A stretch of 64,000 bases of DNA, from the NCBI GenBank assembly GCA_001630475.1, contig KV419399.1, positions 1-64,000 of the forward strand, given 5' to 3'. Each line of letters begins with the position of its first letter. Within the stretch, counting starts at the first letter, position 1. A program made the translations under genes and the position numbers. This document shows positions 22,259-34,187 of this stretch, one piece after another. Source of the DNA: Sistotremastrum niveocremeum HHB9708 (lineage: Eukaryota; Basidiomycota; Agaricomycetes; Sistotremastrales; Sistotremastraceae). The notes beneath the pieces were generated by a model. The model saw only the letters and a program-made list of their open reading frames with translations. It did not search any database and was not told where the DNA came from.

Positions 22259-25200
22259 CTACACCGTGATAACCTTTACATCTGATATTCCACCGTTCTG
22301 CACGATCGTGTGCCCATCAAAAATGAGTGTCAAATATGTGTCTTCGGCCGCCTTCTGCCCTACCAGGGGGATCTCGAGCACTCGCATGTCAAGCACACCA
22401 TTGGCTATGATCTCGGCACCTGACTCTCGAATATCATAAGTGGGACGAGACTTCTCTAGGCCCATCACGATAGCCGCCCCTTCGCGTACCAATAGAGGAA
22501 GCGATGAAAAGTCGTGCTCTTCGGTAAACCATCCAGGACCTTGGCGTTCTTTCCGATCGAGAAGGCCAACCCATCGCCCACGAGGCACATAGTAAGTTAC
22601 TTCGTTATCGCGTGAGAATATAGGTGCGACGAGGAGATCGGGGCCGAACATGTACTGACGATAGCGTGGTAATCAGGGTAAGATATCGGAAGAAAATGGA
22701 ATAGAAAACCGACTTGCCTGTCGATCAAGCGTCCACACCGTTGGATCCTCGGGGAATTCCAAGAACATGGCACGCAAGATAGGAACTCCAGTTCTATTGG
22801 CCTCCCGTGCCGCACTGATGATATATGGCATCAATCGGTGCTTCAATTCAACGCTATCTTTTAGCACATCAGATGATTCTGGAGAGTCAGGTTCGATTTC
22901 CCAAGGCACGCGATAAGTTGTTGATCCATGCAATCTTGAATGAGAAGCCAATAACCCCCCTAGAATATGTCATGTTATATGCGGGCTCTGTAGGGTTTAG
23001 AGTGATGGACAAACATTGCACCCAGCGTTTGTACACAGAAGGATCAGGGGCAACCGCGCGGTCACCTGGCGCTTTGAAGCCGCCAATGTCAGTGGCATGA
23101 TAGCCGAAACCTGAAATGCCGAGGGACAGACCCTACGTCGAGGGACGAAATTACAGAGCAATCTTGATCGGAGACGGAAGCAACTTACCCCGCGAAGAGC
23201 TTCGGACATTCCAGTCCATAGAGTCGAGCAGTCGCCTCCCCAGTGCACGGGGAACCGTTGACTTCCTGCCGTCGCACTTCTAGCAAAGAGACATGCTCCT
23301 TGTTTCCCTCGCTTCTCTACCATCACCTCATAAACAGCCTGATTGTATAAGAGAGTATAGCTGAACACAAGTCAGCGGTGTTTGGGATGTTGCGAATGCT
23401 TCTCACTAATTGTGGTGGGATTGAGGGTCTGATTTGTCGAATAGCTGGACGCCCTCCCAAGGAATGCGCTCCCCGAAATCCGTTTTAAAAGAATCAACCC
23501 CCATATCCATCAGTTTTGCCAGGAAGGACTGGTACCATCTCTTGGCTTCTGGGTTCGTGACTGTGTCGACATAAGGTGAAGCTCCGCACATGCCTACGGG
23601 AGAGGAACAGTCGCTTACAATCGACGATTGCCATCCCTGACTGCCATCGATCCGTTTGCCAAGTGGTTCCGTCCAACTGTTTGATGAAATACCCCTTACG
23701 ATCGCCTTCTTCAAAAATGGAGGACTCTTGAGCTATGTACGAGTTGATCTAGAAGACGACGTTCGAACGATATCTTCTCCGTATAATAAGGACTTCCTCA
23801 CCCAAACACAGACTTTCAGTCCGCGTTCATGGAGTCTCCTGATGAAACCCGCCGCATCCGGGAAGAAATCCTGATCAAACTCAAAATCACACCACTGATA
23901 GCCTTTCATCCAGCTGGTGTCATATGAGTCAATTTCACGTAGTAGGTGGTCTCTTTTCGCTCACAAGCAGTCGAAATGGAAGACGCTTAGGGGGATCTGA
24001 CGTTGGGAGAGGCCATCCAAGAAACTAGTGACTGTCTCCTCATTATAACTATCAACGCATAAGCGGTTAGACGTACGAGACGGAATATCAACATACTTAG
24101 TGAGGAAACTGGTTGTAAGCCACAGCCCAAAAGACCAGACTGGCGGAATGGGAGGGCGCCCAGTGAGTGCTGTGTAAAGCTCAAGGATCCTCTTAGGATG
24201 CGGTCCATTCAGGATGAGCACTCGAAGGGATTCACCAGGGACAGAAATTTGCAACTATCAAGCGAGAGCATCACTACGCGTGACTTGCACGCAATTGCAG
24301 GGGACATACCTTATCCATCCGTTCACTCTGTACCTCGAATGAGACGACATCAGTTGAATCAACGAAGATGGCATAGCCTTTGGAAGACAGAATGAACGGA
24401 ACGTCTTTGTAACCTAATATTCGCATAAGCATATCGAAACTATGTATTAGTTGCATCAAGATACCATATGGCGAGTCAGTTCCACCGTCTTCATTCCATA
24501 TATCGAGGCGTTGACCATTCTTGACAAATGGTCCAAAACGCTCGCCCAAACCGTAGAAGGTTTCTCCCGGTGCAATTGAGAAGCTTATACACATCTTGTT
24601 ATCGAGGCTATCAGATCGGTGCCCGTAATTACTTAAATTGGAACGTCACTTACATAGCTTTGCCTTTGCCCATTGACTAAAAGATTAGGCCGCTTGTAGG
24701 GTTCTATGTTGGTTGTAGTCGTGTAAAGTGAGTCGTTGGTCCTCGACGAGTGCAAGGAATCAGTGATCCATCTGAATGTGATACAAAGTTTTTTTAGTCA
24801 GTGGCCTGGGGGTAGTTCAATGATAACATACTGCAAGGAATCGAAGCCTATTTCAGTCAATTTCTTTGGACGCTTGTTCGCGTCTGAAGAATGAAATTGC
24901 AAAGCAAAGGAGTCCGGCTGAGTGTCCAGGGTGGCACTCAGTTTCCCGGCAGAGACACTGGCCTCCTTGGCTCCAATTTGAGCCGTGACTGATACGAAAA
25001 CTTGGTGAGCGTATGAGATATTTGGACTAGATAATCACCTACCAGTATGAGGGGTAAGCTCGATAGGCGGTTTACCGCCAAAGTCAGGAAACCTTTCAAA
25101 GCGAGGTTCTTGAGCTGCTTTACGGGCCTGCGCATCTGCAATCAGGAATTCTGTAAGACCCAAAACACTGAAACCTGTACCAGAAAGTGACTGGCACGAA

Positions 25201-25500
25201 GCTCCAGAATATCTTCGGTTCCTTTCGCGCCAGGGCTGGACAGCTCGAGTGTAATGGTGGGCTTGTTGAGCGTATCTCCACGATGCCTTATGTGGCGTGT
25301 CGTGCATACAGCTCGCAACCCTTCTGAATGACTCTCGTTCCTATTCTGATCGTCTAGATCGCCATTAGATCTTCCATCCTTCTATGTGCTTTGCGATGCC
25401 TACTATGAACAGACGGCAGCACTGTCACCTTATACACCTCGGCTGCGGGACTGATCTTGATACCATCCTTCACGTCCCAGGTCCCGTTCGTGAACCTCAT
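22259..25500 (-). CDS. GH31 alpha-xylosidase (YicI-like)
   Basis: The start is ATG 25500 (MRFTNGTWDVKDGIKISPAA), matching the start of YicI-type enzymes. Family blocks in order: HIRHRGDTLNKPTITLELSS, the GLGERFGPFVKNG loop, PPIPPVWSFGLWLTTSF, VFHFDCLWMKGYQWCDFEFD, GLKVCVWVNP, the nucleophile motif SFKTDFGERIPWEG, LFARSATAGSQRFPVHWGGD with the acid/base Asp, GLSLGISGFGYHATDIGGF, ASHSRLHGSTTYRVPW, and a C-terminal beta domain (YMFGPDLLVAPIF, YYVPRGRWVGLLD). It would remove alpha-xylosyl residues from xyloglucan oligosaccharides. No signal peptide is seen, so it is probably intracellular. More than a dozen introns interrupt it. All key residues are present. Confidence 0.92.
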
Positions 25501-25585
25501 ATCAACAACGGTTCACAGCAAGTGCAGATAGAGAGAGGACTCTTGATAGATGGAGGCGATCTTGCCACATTCCGCTTGGTGTGGT

Positions 25586-25594
25586 CCTTATATA
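25586..25594 (-). promoter_or_regulatory. TATA box of the alpha-xylosidase gene
   Basis: TATATAAGG on the minus strand lies 94 nt upstream of ATG 25500. Confidence 0.5.
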
Positions 25595-25986
25595 TCGCAG
25601 ACTTCATCCCGGACCGAGATTCAATATTGACGATGTCCCATGGTCTAAAGCCCTTCCTTGGACGTCATATGATAGCAGGCCATTCGCACGAAGCAGTTAA
25701 GCCGTCAGCGTGCTCTAGGGAGCCAGGGAGTCGGACATAGGAATGCGAGAAGGACACCGCGGCCGGGTCGTTGAGCTAAAAGCTCGCATCGGCGCAACAC
25801 ATATGCATAAGTCCTTCATTATTGCAGGTTCTACGAGACTCTAGAGCTCTGTTACATCCATTCCCGGGAATCATTATACTTAGCGTAAATTAATATTTTA
25901 CAATATCTGAACTAATTGAGATCGACCCCGGAAGTTGCAGACGGCACGGGAACGGTAGAAAATGTGCATACAAAGTGTACAAAAGT
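25595..25986. other. Intergenic region, nothing recognised
   Basis: It holds the upstream flank of the xylosidase gene and the 3' flank of the LRR gene, with an AT-rich patch near 25883-25912. No gene or repeat is seen. Confidence 0.4.
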
Positions 25987-27845
25987 TCACTTGTTCTTCC
26001 ACTGAGCTTCCCAGACCTGCAAAAGGGCATTAGTGCGAGGTCCTATCGATAAGGGGCACGCCATACCTCGAAGAAGCGACGTCGATCAGTCACCTTGATC
26101 CCTCGACAACTTGTCAGATCCAATTTAGTCAATATCGGGCATGAGTCGATAATGCGAAAAACACCATCCTCTGTGACAGATTGAGGCGACCGATAACCAT
26201 AGGCATCCTAGCTTGCTCACCAGTGAATTTCGTTCCTGCCAGTTCCAGAGTTTCCAAGCTCTGACAAGCAGAAATATAGCGCCAGGCATCGTCATCGACT
26301 CCGGTGTTATTAAGCAATAATGTCTTCAATGGGCTCTGAGTGAAGGGAGGATCGATCTCTGAACCAATTGCTTCGAGTTCTCCCGGTACAAGTCCACAAA
26401 GGACCGATGAACGAAGAGCTGTGATATTCGACAAGTTGAGAGTCTAAGAGGGCAACAGAAAAGATTAAGATCCCATGATTGCCATTGAGATTTCACACTC
26501 ACAGTACACTTTCGCCCTGCCTTCCGCACAAAATTTTGTAGAGCACGCTCAGAGCTAACGCCCAACTTGATGTTGCTCACGAGACTGACTTCTGCGAGGT
26601 CTTCGCACTCCGCCAGTATGTCGGTGAGTTCCCTCAGATTGGCGTCTGTCAATACCATGGCAGAACTGTTCATGCGAGCCGACGACCCAAGGCCCGCACC
26701 CAAGGCTCCAATACTGAGTTTCCGTAAAGTTCGGAATGGCTTGAGTGCGGCAACCAGTTGAGTGCCTGTTATCACCGTCGATGTGATATTCAATTTTCGC
26801 AAAGGGGGGCTCGGATTATTTGGGAGTCCCACAGGCATGTGCGTGATGTTTGTGAACGACAGATCCAGACTTTCCAAGTTGGGTAAATATCGAAGGAGAG
26901 GGAGAAGATAAGTCTCGGAAATGCGATTCAGTTTCAGTTTGAGAGTTTTGAGCGAAGGCATTTCGCCAATATTCTCGTCCTTCAGATTTTGTTCCAGCAG
27001 AGTCTGAATCTTCTGCATCATGTTGTCATTCTGTGGACAGAGCGGGCGAAATCAGCGGCAGTATAAGTTGTATCGCTGTGATTGGACTCACAAAATTAGG
27101 AAGCGACGCAGCCTTCAGGACTTCAAGTCTCTTGGCAGATACCAGAATGGGGACGACGGCTAACGGAGGGACTGAGGTGTGGCTTATATTGAGGACTCTC
27201 AGATTTGGGCATTTTGCCAGGAAGGCGGCTGACTTCTCGGCCACTTTGACGCAACCTCTTTGAAGAGCCTATGAGCATCTAAGCAGTTGTTAATTGCGGG
27301 TGGGCTTGCCTGAGGTTAACGACCTCCAGACGATCACATTTGTCCAAAACTGATGCGACACTCCTATCATCAGCTGCCTTCAACTCTATCAACTCCAAGG
27401 AGGTGAGCTGCGACTTGAGGCGGCCGATTTCCACGATTGTGAATTTAGTTACGCCAGTCATTTCCTCGGAGAATGTGATTGCATCTCCTTGGATGAAGAA
27501 TTCGACAATGAGAGGGTGACTCAGAAGAGCAGGATGTGCGTGGCGCAACATGGCAAACATCTTCGTAATGATGGGTTCTGGCAGCCTTCTGAGCCATCGT
27601 TGTGTCGTCCTTCTTCTCGTATCGTGGAAGACGAATTGAAGCTTGGCCACGAAAAGTCTGGCACAAATGGTCGTCAACGCCGGGACATGGTCAGGCGGTA
27701 GTGTTCTGATAGAGAAGGCACTGGACGTTGGGTCTTGGAGTTGTGGGACGCGAAGCCCGTCGGATTCGAGGGCGGCACCAATCGACGGTGCTTTCCTGGC
27801 ACGTTTCGCAGGAGGCTGGGTGCCCTTGGAACTTCGTTTTGACAT
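25987..27845 (-). CDS. Leucine-rich repeat (RNI-like) protein
   Basis: The start is ATG 27845 (MSKRSSKGTQPPAKRARKAP), a basic, nuclear-localisation-like head. A conserved block follows (LPEPIITKMFAMLR...HPLIVEFFI) that can be read as a degenerate F-box-like or adaptor segment. At least eight leucine-rich repeats come next: LTSLELIELK, DRLEVVNLR, CPNLRVLNISHT, SLKTLKLKLNRI, LPNLESLDLSFTNI, PLRKLNITSTVI, SLETLELAGT and PILTKLDLTSC. It ends FFEVWEAQWKNK, stop 25987. Such proteins are protein-interaction scaffolds, often ubiquitin-ligase adaptors or DNA-repair factors (Rad7-like). No partner can be named. It is divergent from the prenyltransferase gene, 211 bp apart. Confidence 0.8.
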
Positions 27846-28056
27846 GTTCTCGATGCGAGAGCTATGGAGGCTGAGTGTACCCAGTCATGGTCGGACTTGA
27901 AGTTGACGATGGCTTTGAGTGAGACTGGTGGCGGCTCCGGTCGGAAAGATAATTCGGATCGCTGAAGACGCTGGTCGACATTTAGCAAGACAATTAGGGT
28001 TTCAAGGTCTCAGCCACCACAAGGAACCCCTCAACCCAAGACCATACTGATCAAAT

Positions 28057-29334
28057 ATGCCTGGCGACTCGGTGCTGTACTCAGAGAGACCTGAGTGGTC
28101 TGATATCCAGCCGATCGCTCAATATGAGACTGTAACGCCTGTGGCACCCATCTTCTACTCGGACGAGTGTAGGTATTGCTTCCATCAATCCGATCAGACG
28201 ACAAACCCTTCGATATAGACAAAGATGCGACTGGGTATTTCAGAGCAGTCGTCAAAGCGAACGAACGAAGCGAACGCGTGTTGCAGCTCACTGAACATAT
28301 CATACGACTCAATCCAGGCCACTATTCAGTTTGGTATGTCATTGTAATGATCTATTTCGTAGAAGCCTATTCATCCACGGAACAGGCAATACAGATGGAG
28401 TACTCTTCTGGCGCTGGGAAGCTCGCTCGAAGACGAGCTTTTGCTCATGGACGAACTGGCGACAACCTATCTTAAGACGTATCAGGTCTGGCACCATCGT
28501 CGCCTTATCATCACAGAATTAGGGGGGAAATCGAACCCAGCTCGGGAACTGAGATTTATAAGGCAAGGTCTGAATGTTGATAGCAAGAACTACCACACCT
28601 GGGCCTATCGGCAATGGCTACTGGCGCACTTTAACGAAGACGCCCTATGGGAGGGAGAATTGCCGTTCGTGGAAGAAATGCTGGATGAAGACGTGCGAAA
28701 CAATTCGGCGTGGCACCATCGTTTCTTTACCGTCTGGCAGTCGGGCGTTCGGGCAGGTGAGGAAGATCGAGAGTACACCCTCAATCGTGAACTATCGTGA
28801 GTTTCTCACAAGAACCAGGTCCTTCTAATGCGGCTAGAGGTTGATCTTGATATAGATACACGAAAGAGAAGATAGCGCTTGCTCCGAACAACGGCTCCGC
28901 TTGGAACTACTTACGAGGGGTCCTTGACTTCACAAAGACCTCCTACTCCACGCTGCGAACGTTTATCGAGCCATATACGGCCCCTCGGGACGAATCCGAG
29001 CCAGAAGTCTTGGATCTCGATAATCCGCTGCCGTCGAAAGACGCTCAGCTGCCATGCGTCGCTGCCATTGAATTTCTGGCCGAGATCTATGAGAGTGAGG
29101 TTGACAATGCCAAGCGGGCTGCTGAGGTATGTTTGGGTGACTTGTACGCAATGTGTCGCTGATTGTGTTCTAGTTATACCGGTCTCTCGCAGAGGTACAC
29201 GATAAAATCAGAGAAAAGTCAGTGCATCTGCGCTCGAGATCTCCGCCGGCCCCGCTGACAGACTCGCTATTAGATACTGGAATTATCGAGTTGGGGAAGC
29301 CTTGAGTTCGGCTGGGCAGGTCGTTGCTTCTTGA
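28057..29334 (+). CDS. RAM2: Protein farnesyltransferase/geranylgeranyltransferase I alpha subunit
   Basis: The start is ATG 28057 (MPGDSVLYSERPEWSDIQPI). The first intron splits DEY|DKPFDIDKDATGYFRAVV. Several prenyltransferase-alpha repeats of the form (Y/N)xxxWxxR follow: NPGHYSVWQYRW, TYQVWHHRRLI, NYHTWAYRQWLL, NNSAWHHRFFT and NGSAWNYLRG. A short last exon (YWNYRVGEAL...) ends at 29334. The protein is the shared alpha subunit that pairs with a CaaX-specific beta subunit to prenylate Ras/Rho-type GTPases and mating factors in the cytosol. Length and repeat number are normal. About five introns are present. Confidence 0.92.
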
Positions 29335-29517
29335 CAGAGAAGGGCAGTCAGCGGGTGCGGAGAGCTGATTTAGTGCGGCGAGAGAGGACCAAATAAATAA
29401 TTCCGACTGTCACTGTAACATCCATGAGGACCAATGTTTTCTGCTCAGACTCGCTCTTTTTCTAATACGTCACTCTTTATTAAAACGCCCTCCCAGAGTA
29501 AGCATCCGACGCTCTCC

Positions 29518-30545
29518 ATGGGTAGCTTTCAGAAATGGTTCATCTTGATGACAGGCACCAGCACTCTCGTCCCCAGTCCCACATCTCCCACCGCGTCAGG
29601 CTCGACCTTATTCATGGACCCTCAAGCTCTTCCAGAGTCGCTCGCCAAGAGCAAAGTTATGAAGGGATGGGCGGAAGGCCTGAAAGCGCGAATTGACAAC
29701 GTGAATGCGATGGCAATAGTGGTAACCACGGTTCTTTTGCTTCCGCTCACCACCGCTGAGGAGTCTTTGATTCAAGGCCACATTCTTGGCTGCCGTCCAA
29801 GCTCAATTGATATCTTTCACCTGGCAATCCAATTCTACGAGTCTTGAGAAGGCAATCAACATCTTCTCATTCGTCGGACTCGCATTCGACATCATCGGTA
29901 CTGCTACCGGCCTCATATCTGCTTTAACCCTCCAACCAGATACAGCTCGGATACATGAAGCTGTATTGAACGCAGACGAATCATATGCCACCTGGAAGCT
30001 CATTACGGACGAGCTACAGGTTCTGGATATCGAAGATCAGGCGTTCCAAGGTCGCTCTATTCCCCAAAATATTTTCCAAGAGGTCACCGCCAAACGACGA
30101 GAGAGATTCCAAAGGAGACAAATTCTTGACGCGAGGAAGAATACTTGGGACGAAGGTGAGAAAGTTAGAGTTGAAGAACTCGAGGACCTCAGGAGGGTGG
30201 TTGTTGTGGGAAGCGTCAAGGGCCTGCCTCCGCTGGTCATGATGTCGCTGGGGATCATATGCTTTTTCGTGGCCTTGATCAGTTTCCTCATCGCGACTCA
30301 ACCTCCCGCGGTATGGATAACCACCGTCGCAGTCATTGCAATCTCCATCGCAATGCTGCCTTTCGACGCATTGTCCCATAGGTGGCATCCTGCTGGCTCC
30401 ATTGATCGATATCTGTCAAACATGTTTATTCGCCGAAAGCGTGTCGCAGACCAGGAGTCTGCAGGAGAAAAGTCAGAAGCTGAATCCGTATGTTCCCTCG
30501 TTCCCTCATTGTACAAGTCTAACTTCATTCAAGAAACCAGTGTGA
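29518..30545 (+). CDS. Multi-pass membrane protein, probably fungus-specific
   Basis: The start at 29518 (MGSFQKWFILMTGTSTLVPS) is preferred; an in-frame ATG at 29434 would add 28 residues. Splicing joins NAMAIV to ATFLAAVQAQLISFTWQSN, giving a likely helix. Further hydrophobic segments are IFSFVGLAFDIIGTATGLIS, LVMMSLGIICFFVALISFLI and WITTVAVIAISIAMLPF. A charged stretch with EEVTAKRRERF-like sequence lies between the second and third. A final intron (30488-30533) leaves the tail SKPV and stop 30545. From memory, proteins with 'AxVQAQL ... GLxxDxxGT' belong to an uncharacterised membrane family expanded in Agaricomycetes. Function is unknown. Confidence 0.7.
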
Positions 30546-30774
30546 AACATAGAATTGTACTGATCCATCCAACAAGCTTTCCCGCATATCTTGCTATTTT
30601 GAATATATTGTACATCTCGTTTCCGTGTATAACTTTGTCTTCTTGTGGACGCTTGTAATTCTTAATGTTGTGGCATTCCGAAAACTGCTTTGAGTGGTCT
30701 CATTGTGTCTCAGCCTCAATAATCCCAATAATGATATTGATCGCACAAAGCGATTTTTGGTCTGTTGATGACGC

Positions 30775-31922
30775 TCAAGATAGAGTAACGCAGCCGTTTG
30801 AGCTATCTTCGATGAAGATACCACCGTAGATGAGACCCTCTGCTCCTCGGATGTGCTCCTGATATCCCTGGTGGGCGACGTCGATGCCCTACAAGTAAAA
30901 GTTAGCAGAGGGCGAGTTGTGACGACTAGGCAGCATGCCTGAGGTCCAGTGGGAAGTTTCAGGAAACCGAAGTGGAATTGGCCGCCGTCCGAGTTGTCGT
31001 TCGTAAAAGGTCCGGCAACCTTCTTCAGGGGCTCGTAATTCTGAGAGTAATAAACGGTCGTCTTGCTGGTAGGCACACATCGTCAGTCAAATCGAGAAAA
31101 GTGCCTGACTCGTGCTTACTTGGTGTTCCAACCAATGGTCAATGCAAAGTTGTGCCAAGTGAAGTCGGTGAAGTCGGTAATGAATACGTTTTGCTCGGGA
31201 GTGGGGACCGAGAAGCCAGCGATACGCAAGGTCTTGGGGTTGTGAATTGGGATGGATTCCTTCGAAGGGGTGAAAGGAGTGCCGGTCTCGAGATCGAAGT
31301 GATCTCCATTGAAGTCATTGCGTTCGTGCCAAACGGGCTGATTGACACTCAGATGCGAAAAAGAGAGCAACGAAAGAGGTACGAACGTGATATTCATGGC
31401 TGTAGTTCAAGGGTTTCAATGGGTCGGTTTGGATCGAGAAATGCACGGTCGTGGTGCCAATGACCGTAGAATCAGTTCCGTTGTTGGGTCCGGGAATCAA
31501 TTCGGAGCGACGGAATCCTGACTGGAGAGGCCCGGAACCAGGGAAGAAAATGGACTGGTCATTGATGGTCACTTCAACGGGCTTCGCGTTGATCTTCTTG
31601 AGGTCAAACTAATCTCGGGTTAGTCGTAGAAAGAGATAGACGGAGTGGACACGTACAAGACTGGGAAGGACGATGGGGAATTTGATGATTTCATCGAATG
31701 TCTGGTTCTGTCCCAAAATAAATTGGTTGTTGTACAGTGCTGATGGACAAAATTAGGGAGTAGCTCAAATCCAAATGCTGCATACTCACAAGTGGTTTTG
31801 TCAAAGTCAGCGGGGGTAGCAGTCAGAGGCACGCGTCCATCAAACAGAATCTTGCATGCTTTAGGCAAAGGGGTAGCGGAGACCAAGGAAGCCAAGAGCA
31901 ACGAAGAAGCAGCAACCAACAT
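30775..31922 (-). CDS. Secreted GH131 beta-glucanase
   Basis: The start is ATG 31922. The first 17 or so residues (MLVAASSLLLASLVSATPLP) are a clear signal peptide. The mature protein starts near CKILFDGRVPLTATPADFD. It continues with QFILGQNQTFDEIIKFPIVL, GFRRSELIPGPNNGTD, HFSIQTDPLKPLNYSHEYHP, VWHERNDFNGDHFDLETGTP, FTDFTWHNFALTIGWNT, VYYSQNYEPLKKVAGPF, GGQFHFGFLKLPTGP and YGGIFIEDSSNGCVTLS. The 'SHEY..VWHE..D....F...TG' block and the 'G.L..P' ending fit GH131, fungal enzymes with beta-1,3/1,4/1,6-glucanase activity. Several introns of about 50 bp are present. Confidence 0.82.
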
Positions 31923-32470
31923 CGCGGAAGCTCAAAAAAGGTGGAGACAGCGAGAGCGTGAAGCGATCATTATTTTCCAGCTCAACGGTTATAAAGCCAC
32001 ATCGTTTGACAATTGACGTGCTACAGACGTGCGTAAAGCCGGCGAAAAGTCGGGTCTTGCTTGCGCTATTACTGGGGCGAAGAGCTGGCTAGCTCACGAG
32101 CCATCCAATAGAGGGAAACCTTCGGTCGCATTCCTGGTGACCAGGTACACGCGAGCTGCAGGAGAAGCGCAAAGAAGGAGATTCGCCGTAAATCGAAGCG
32201 TATTTCGGTCATTTTCTGCGAAAATCTACCGCTGATCGGAAAGTCCTGGCCAGCGTTGGCACGTTTTCAAGAACACTAGTACAGGGGAGATGAGCTTCAG
32301 AGTAGGCGACTTGACAAGAAAAGGGCTGCGGTTGTCGTCTGAAGTGGTGGGGACTGGCAAAGTTGGACTGGGAAACAAACAAGAAGGCACAAACGACTCG
32401 CGGTTTCTTTCTTGTGTACATGTGATTATTTTCTTCTGCTCAGAATGCTACACTTGCATCATCGACTTCG
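31923..32470. other. Intergenic region between GH131 and HOM6
   Basis: This is the GH131 upstream flank (a TTTATAA-like box near 31990 on the minus strand) followed by the HOM6 3' flank. No gene is seen. Confidence 0.4.
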
Positions 32471-33715
32471 TCAATCGAGTAATCTCAACGTATCACTAAG
32501 AACTCCCATGGCCGTGACAGCAGCACCGGCACCAGCACCCTGAACTATTAGTGGACGAGCACCGTAACGTTCCGTGTGGAAGGCAATGATGTTGTCCGAG
32601 CCACCAAGAGACGTAGCGAAGGGATGATCAGCAGGATATCTGAAGAGAACACTGAGTCATACTGCTGAATGCCAAATATCGAACCTACTTTTCCAAAGAT
32701 GCTTTGATCTCGTTTGTTTCCGCATTTATCACTCCTACATATCGGAGAACTTTATTCTCCTTTTTTGCCGAGGCCCGTAGCTCCTCAAAATGAGAGTCGA
32801 ATTCGGCCAACCTGGAGACAAAGTCATCTCCAGAGAGGCCCTCCAGGTCTTTGGGAACCAATGATGTCGTTGATACAGATTTATATCCTTCAGCAAGTTT
32901 GTCCTTCAGAGAAGGGATCAATCGCGAAAGAATTGTCAATTTGCGTGCAACGTCGGCGCCGTTCAAGTCATCTCCAGGATGCGGTTCCTGAAGGACTTAA
33001 TGAGAATATTCACGGAATGTTGTAGATTATCGGCCACATACGGTATATCCTTTTTCCCGGGCAATCTTCACTACTGAAGAGAAGGAGGGTCCGGTCCCTT
33101 GGACGGTCGAGAACTCGTTAAAAATATAACTCAAAGTGCCGGAGAGGACACCTTCGATTTTACGAACCTGGTTGTATTTCAGTTTAAGCATAGAGCTTGC
33201 AAAATATTTTAGCCAGTGCGCACGTTATCTCCAGTAGCCACAAGATCTCGAAGAGTGGATATGATCGGCAGACCAGCGCCGACAGTTGCCTCGTTGAGAA
33301 TGCGAGCTCCCGTCTTTGTACTGGCCGAGAGAATATCGTAGTACAGCGACAGCGATGAAGAATATGCTTTTTTGTTTGGGGTTATTATACTGATGCCTGC
33401 CCGCAGGAAACGAGGATAGAGGGCGGCAATATCGTCACTCGATGTATTATCGATCAAGACAGTTTTCTCGCCATCATCCACTAGCTTCCCCAGGTTCCCT
33501 AGCAGGCTTTCTGGAGACGCCGCGATGACTGACGATGACAGCGCAGTCTTCCAGTCAGCGTCCACAACGTCCAAACCGCTAGCGGCAAACAAAGACTTCC
33601 TCGATGTTGAGAGTCCGACTATGCGGATGACATGAGACTTGACGAGCGGGAGAGTTTGCTTCACGAATTCTGAACCCACAAGGCCAACGCCCACGATGGC
33701 GACAGAGAGAGTCAT
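32471..33715 (-). CDS. HOM6: Homoserine dehydrogenase
   Basis: The start is ATG 33715 (MTLSVAIVGVGLVGSEFVKQ) with the GxGxxG nucleotide-binding loop. NTSSDDIAALYPRFL, GISIITPNKKAYSSSLSLYY, LNEATVGAGLPIISTLRDLV, EGVLSGTLSYIFNEF, GYTEPHPGDDLNGADVARKL, VLRYVGVI, YPADHPFATSLGGSDNIIAF and PLIVQGAGAGAAVTAMGV follow. It ends LRLLD at 32471. It reduces aspartate semialdehyde to homoserine, the branch point to threonine and methionine, in the cytosol. The short separate fungal form is seen, not an aspartokinase fusion. Only 88 bp separate its start from the divergent small gene. Confidence 0.94.
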
Positions 33716-33803
33716 GGTTGTATATTCGGACTTTTCGGATCTGCTTTAGCAAGATTGGCGTCATTTAGGCGCCGGTCTTCTCAGGGGTCATCCAGACCCG
33801 ATC
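33716..33803. promoter_or_regulatory. 88-bp divergent promoter
   Basis: Start codons of HOM6 (minus) and the small tail-anchored gene (plus) flank this very short stretch. It should hold control sites for both. No TATA box is obvious. Confidence 0.5.
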
Positions 33804-34183
33804 ATGTCCGGCTATGTTTCTCTAAGAGAAATTATCAGCGTCCTCAGCCAGCTTGAGGGAGCGAATTCTGGCCCATTTCAAGGCAGTGGTACGTTTAATT
33901 TCAAATTCAGAAGTTAAGATTGAGCTAACGGATGCGTTGCGCAGCTTCACGACCTGGAGAAACTTATCCTGATGCATATGAGAATGACTGGCTTGACGAC
34001 GCAGACGAAGACCTGTCACCTAAACGTAGGAGGAGAAGGCCAAAGTGGTGTGGATGATGACCTGATCATATGGCAGCGCTGTCAGAACGGAGACAGGAGG
34101 CACGAGCGTTCAAACAGTTCACTCGATTCGAGATGTGGGTCATTGTCTGTTCGGTTTGTGTCCTATGTCTCATGAAGGCATAG
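33804..34183 (+). CDS. Small tail-anchored protein (90 residues)
   Basis: Three exons (33804-33888, 33945-34025, 34077-34183) join in phase to 90 residues. The start is MSGYVSLREIISVLSQLEGA. An Asp/Glu-rich middle follows (YENDWLDDADEDLSPK), then a basic stretch (LSERRQEARAFKQFTRF), and the end is a hydrophobic anchor, EMWVIVCSVCVLCLMKA. A short tail of charge-rich sequence before one C-terminal helix suggests tail anchoring in the ER or mitochondrial outer membrane. The second intron is inferred from its GTAGGA donor and CAG acceptor. Reading through it gives a stop after KRRRRRPKWCG and no anchor. The stop codon lies 4 bp before the next ATG. Function is unknown. Confidence 0.65.
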
Positions 34184-34187
34184 GCAA

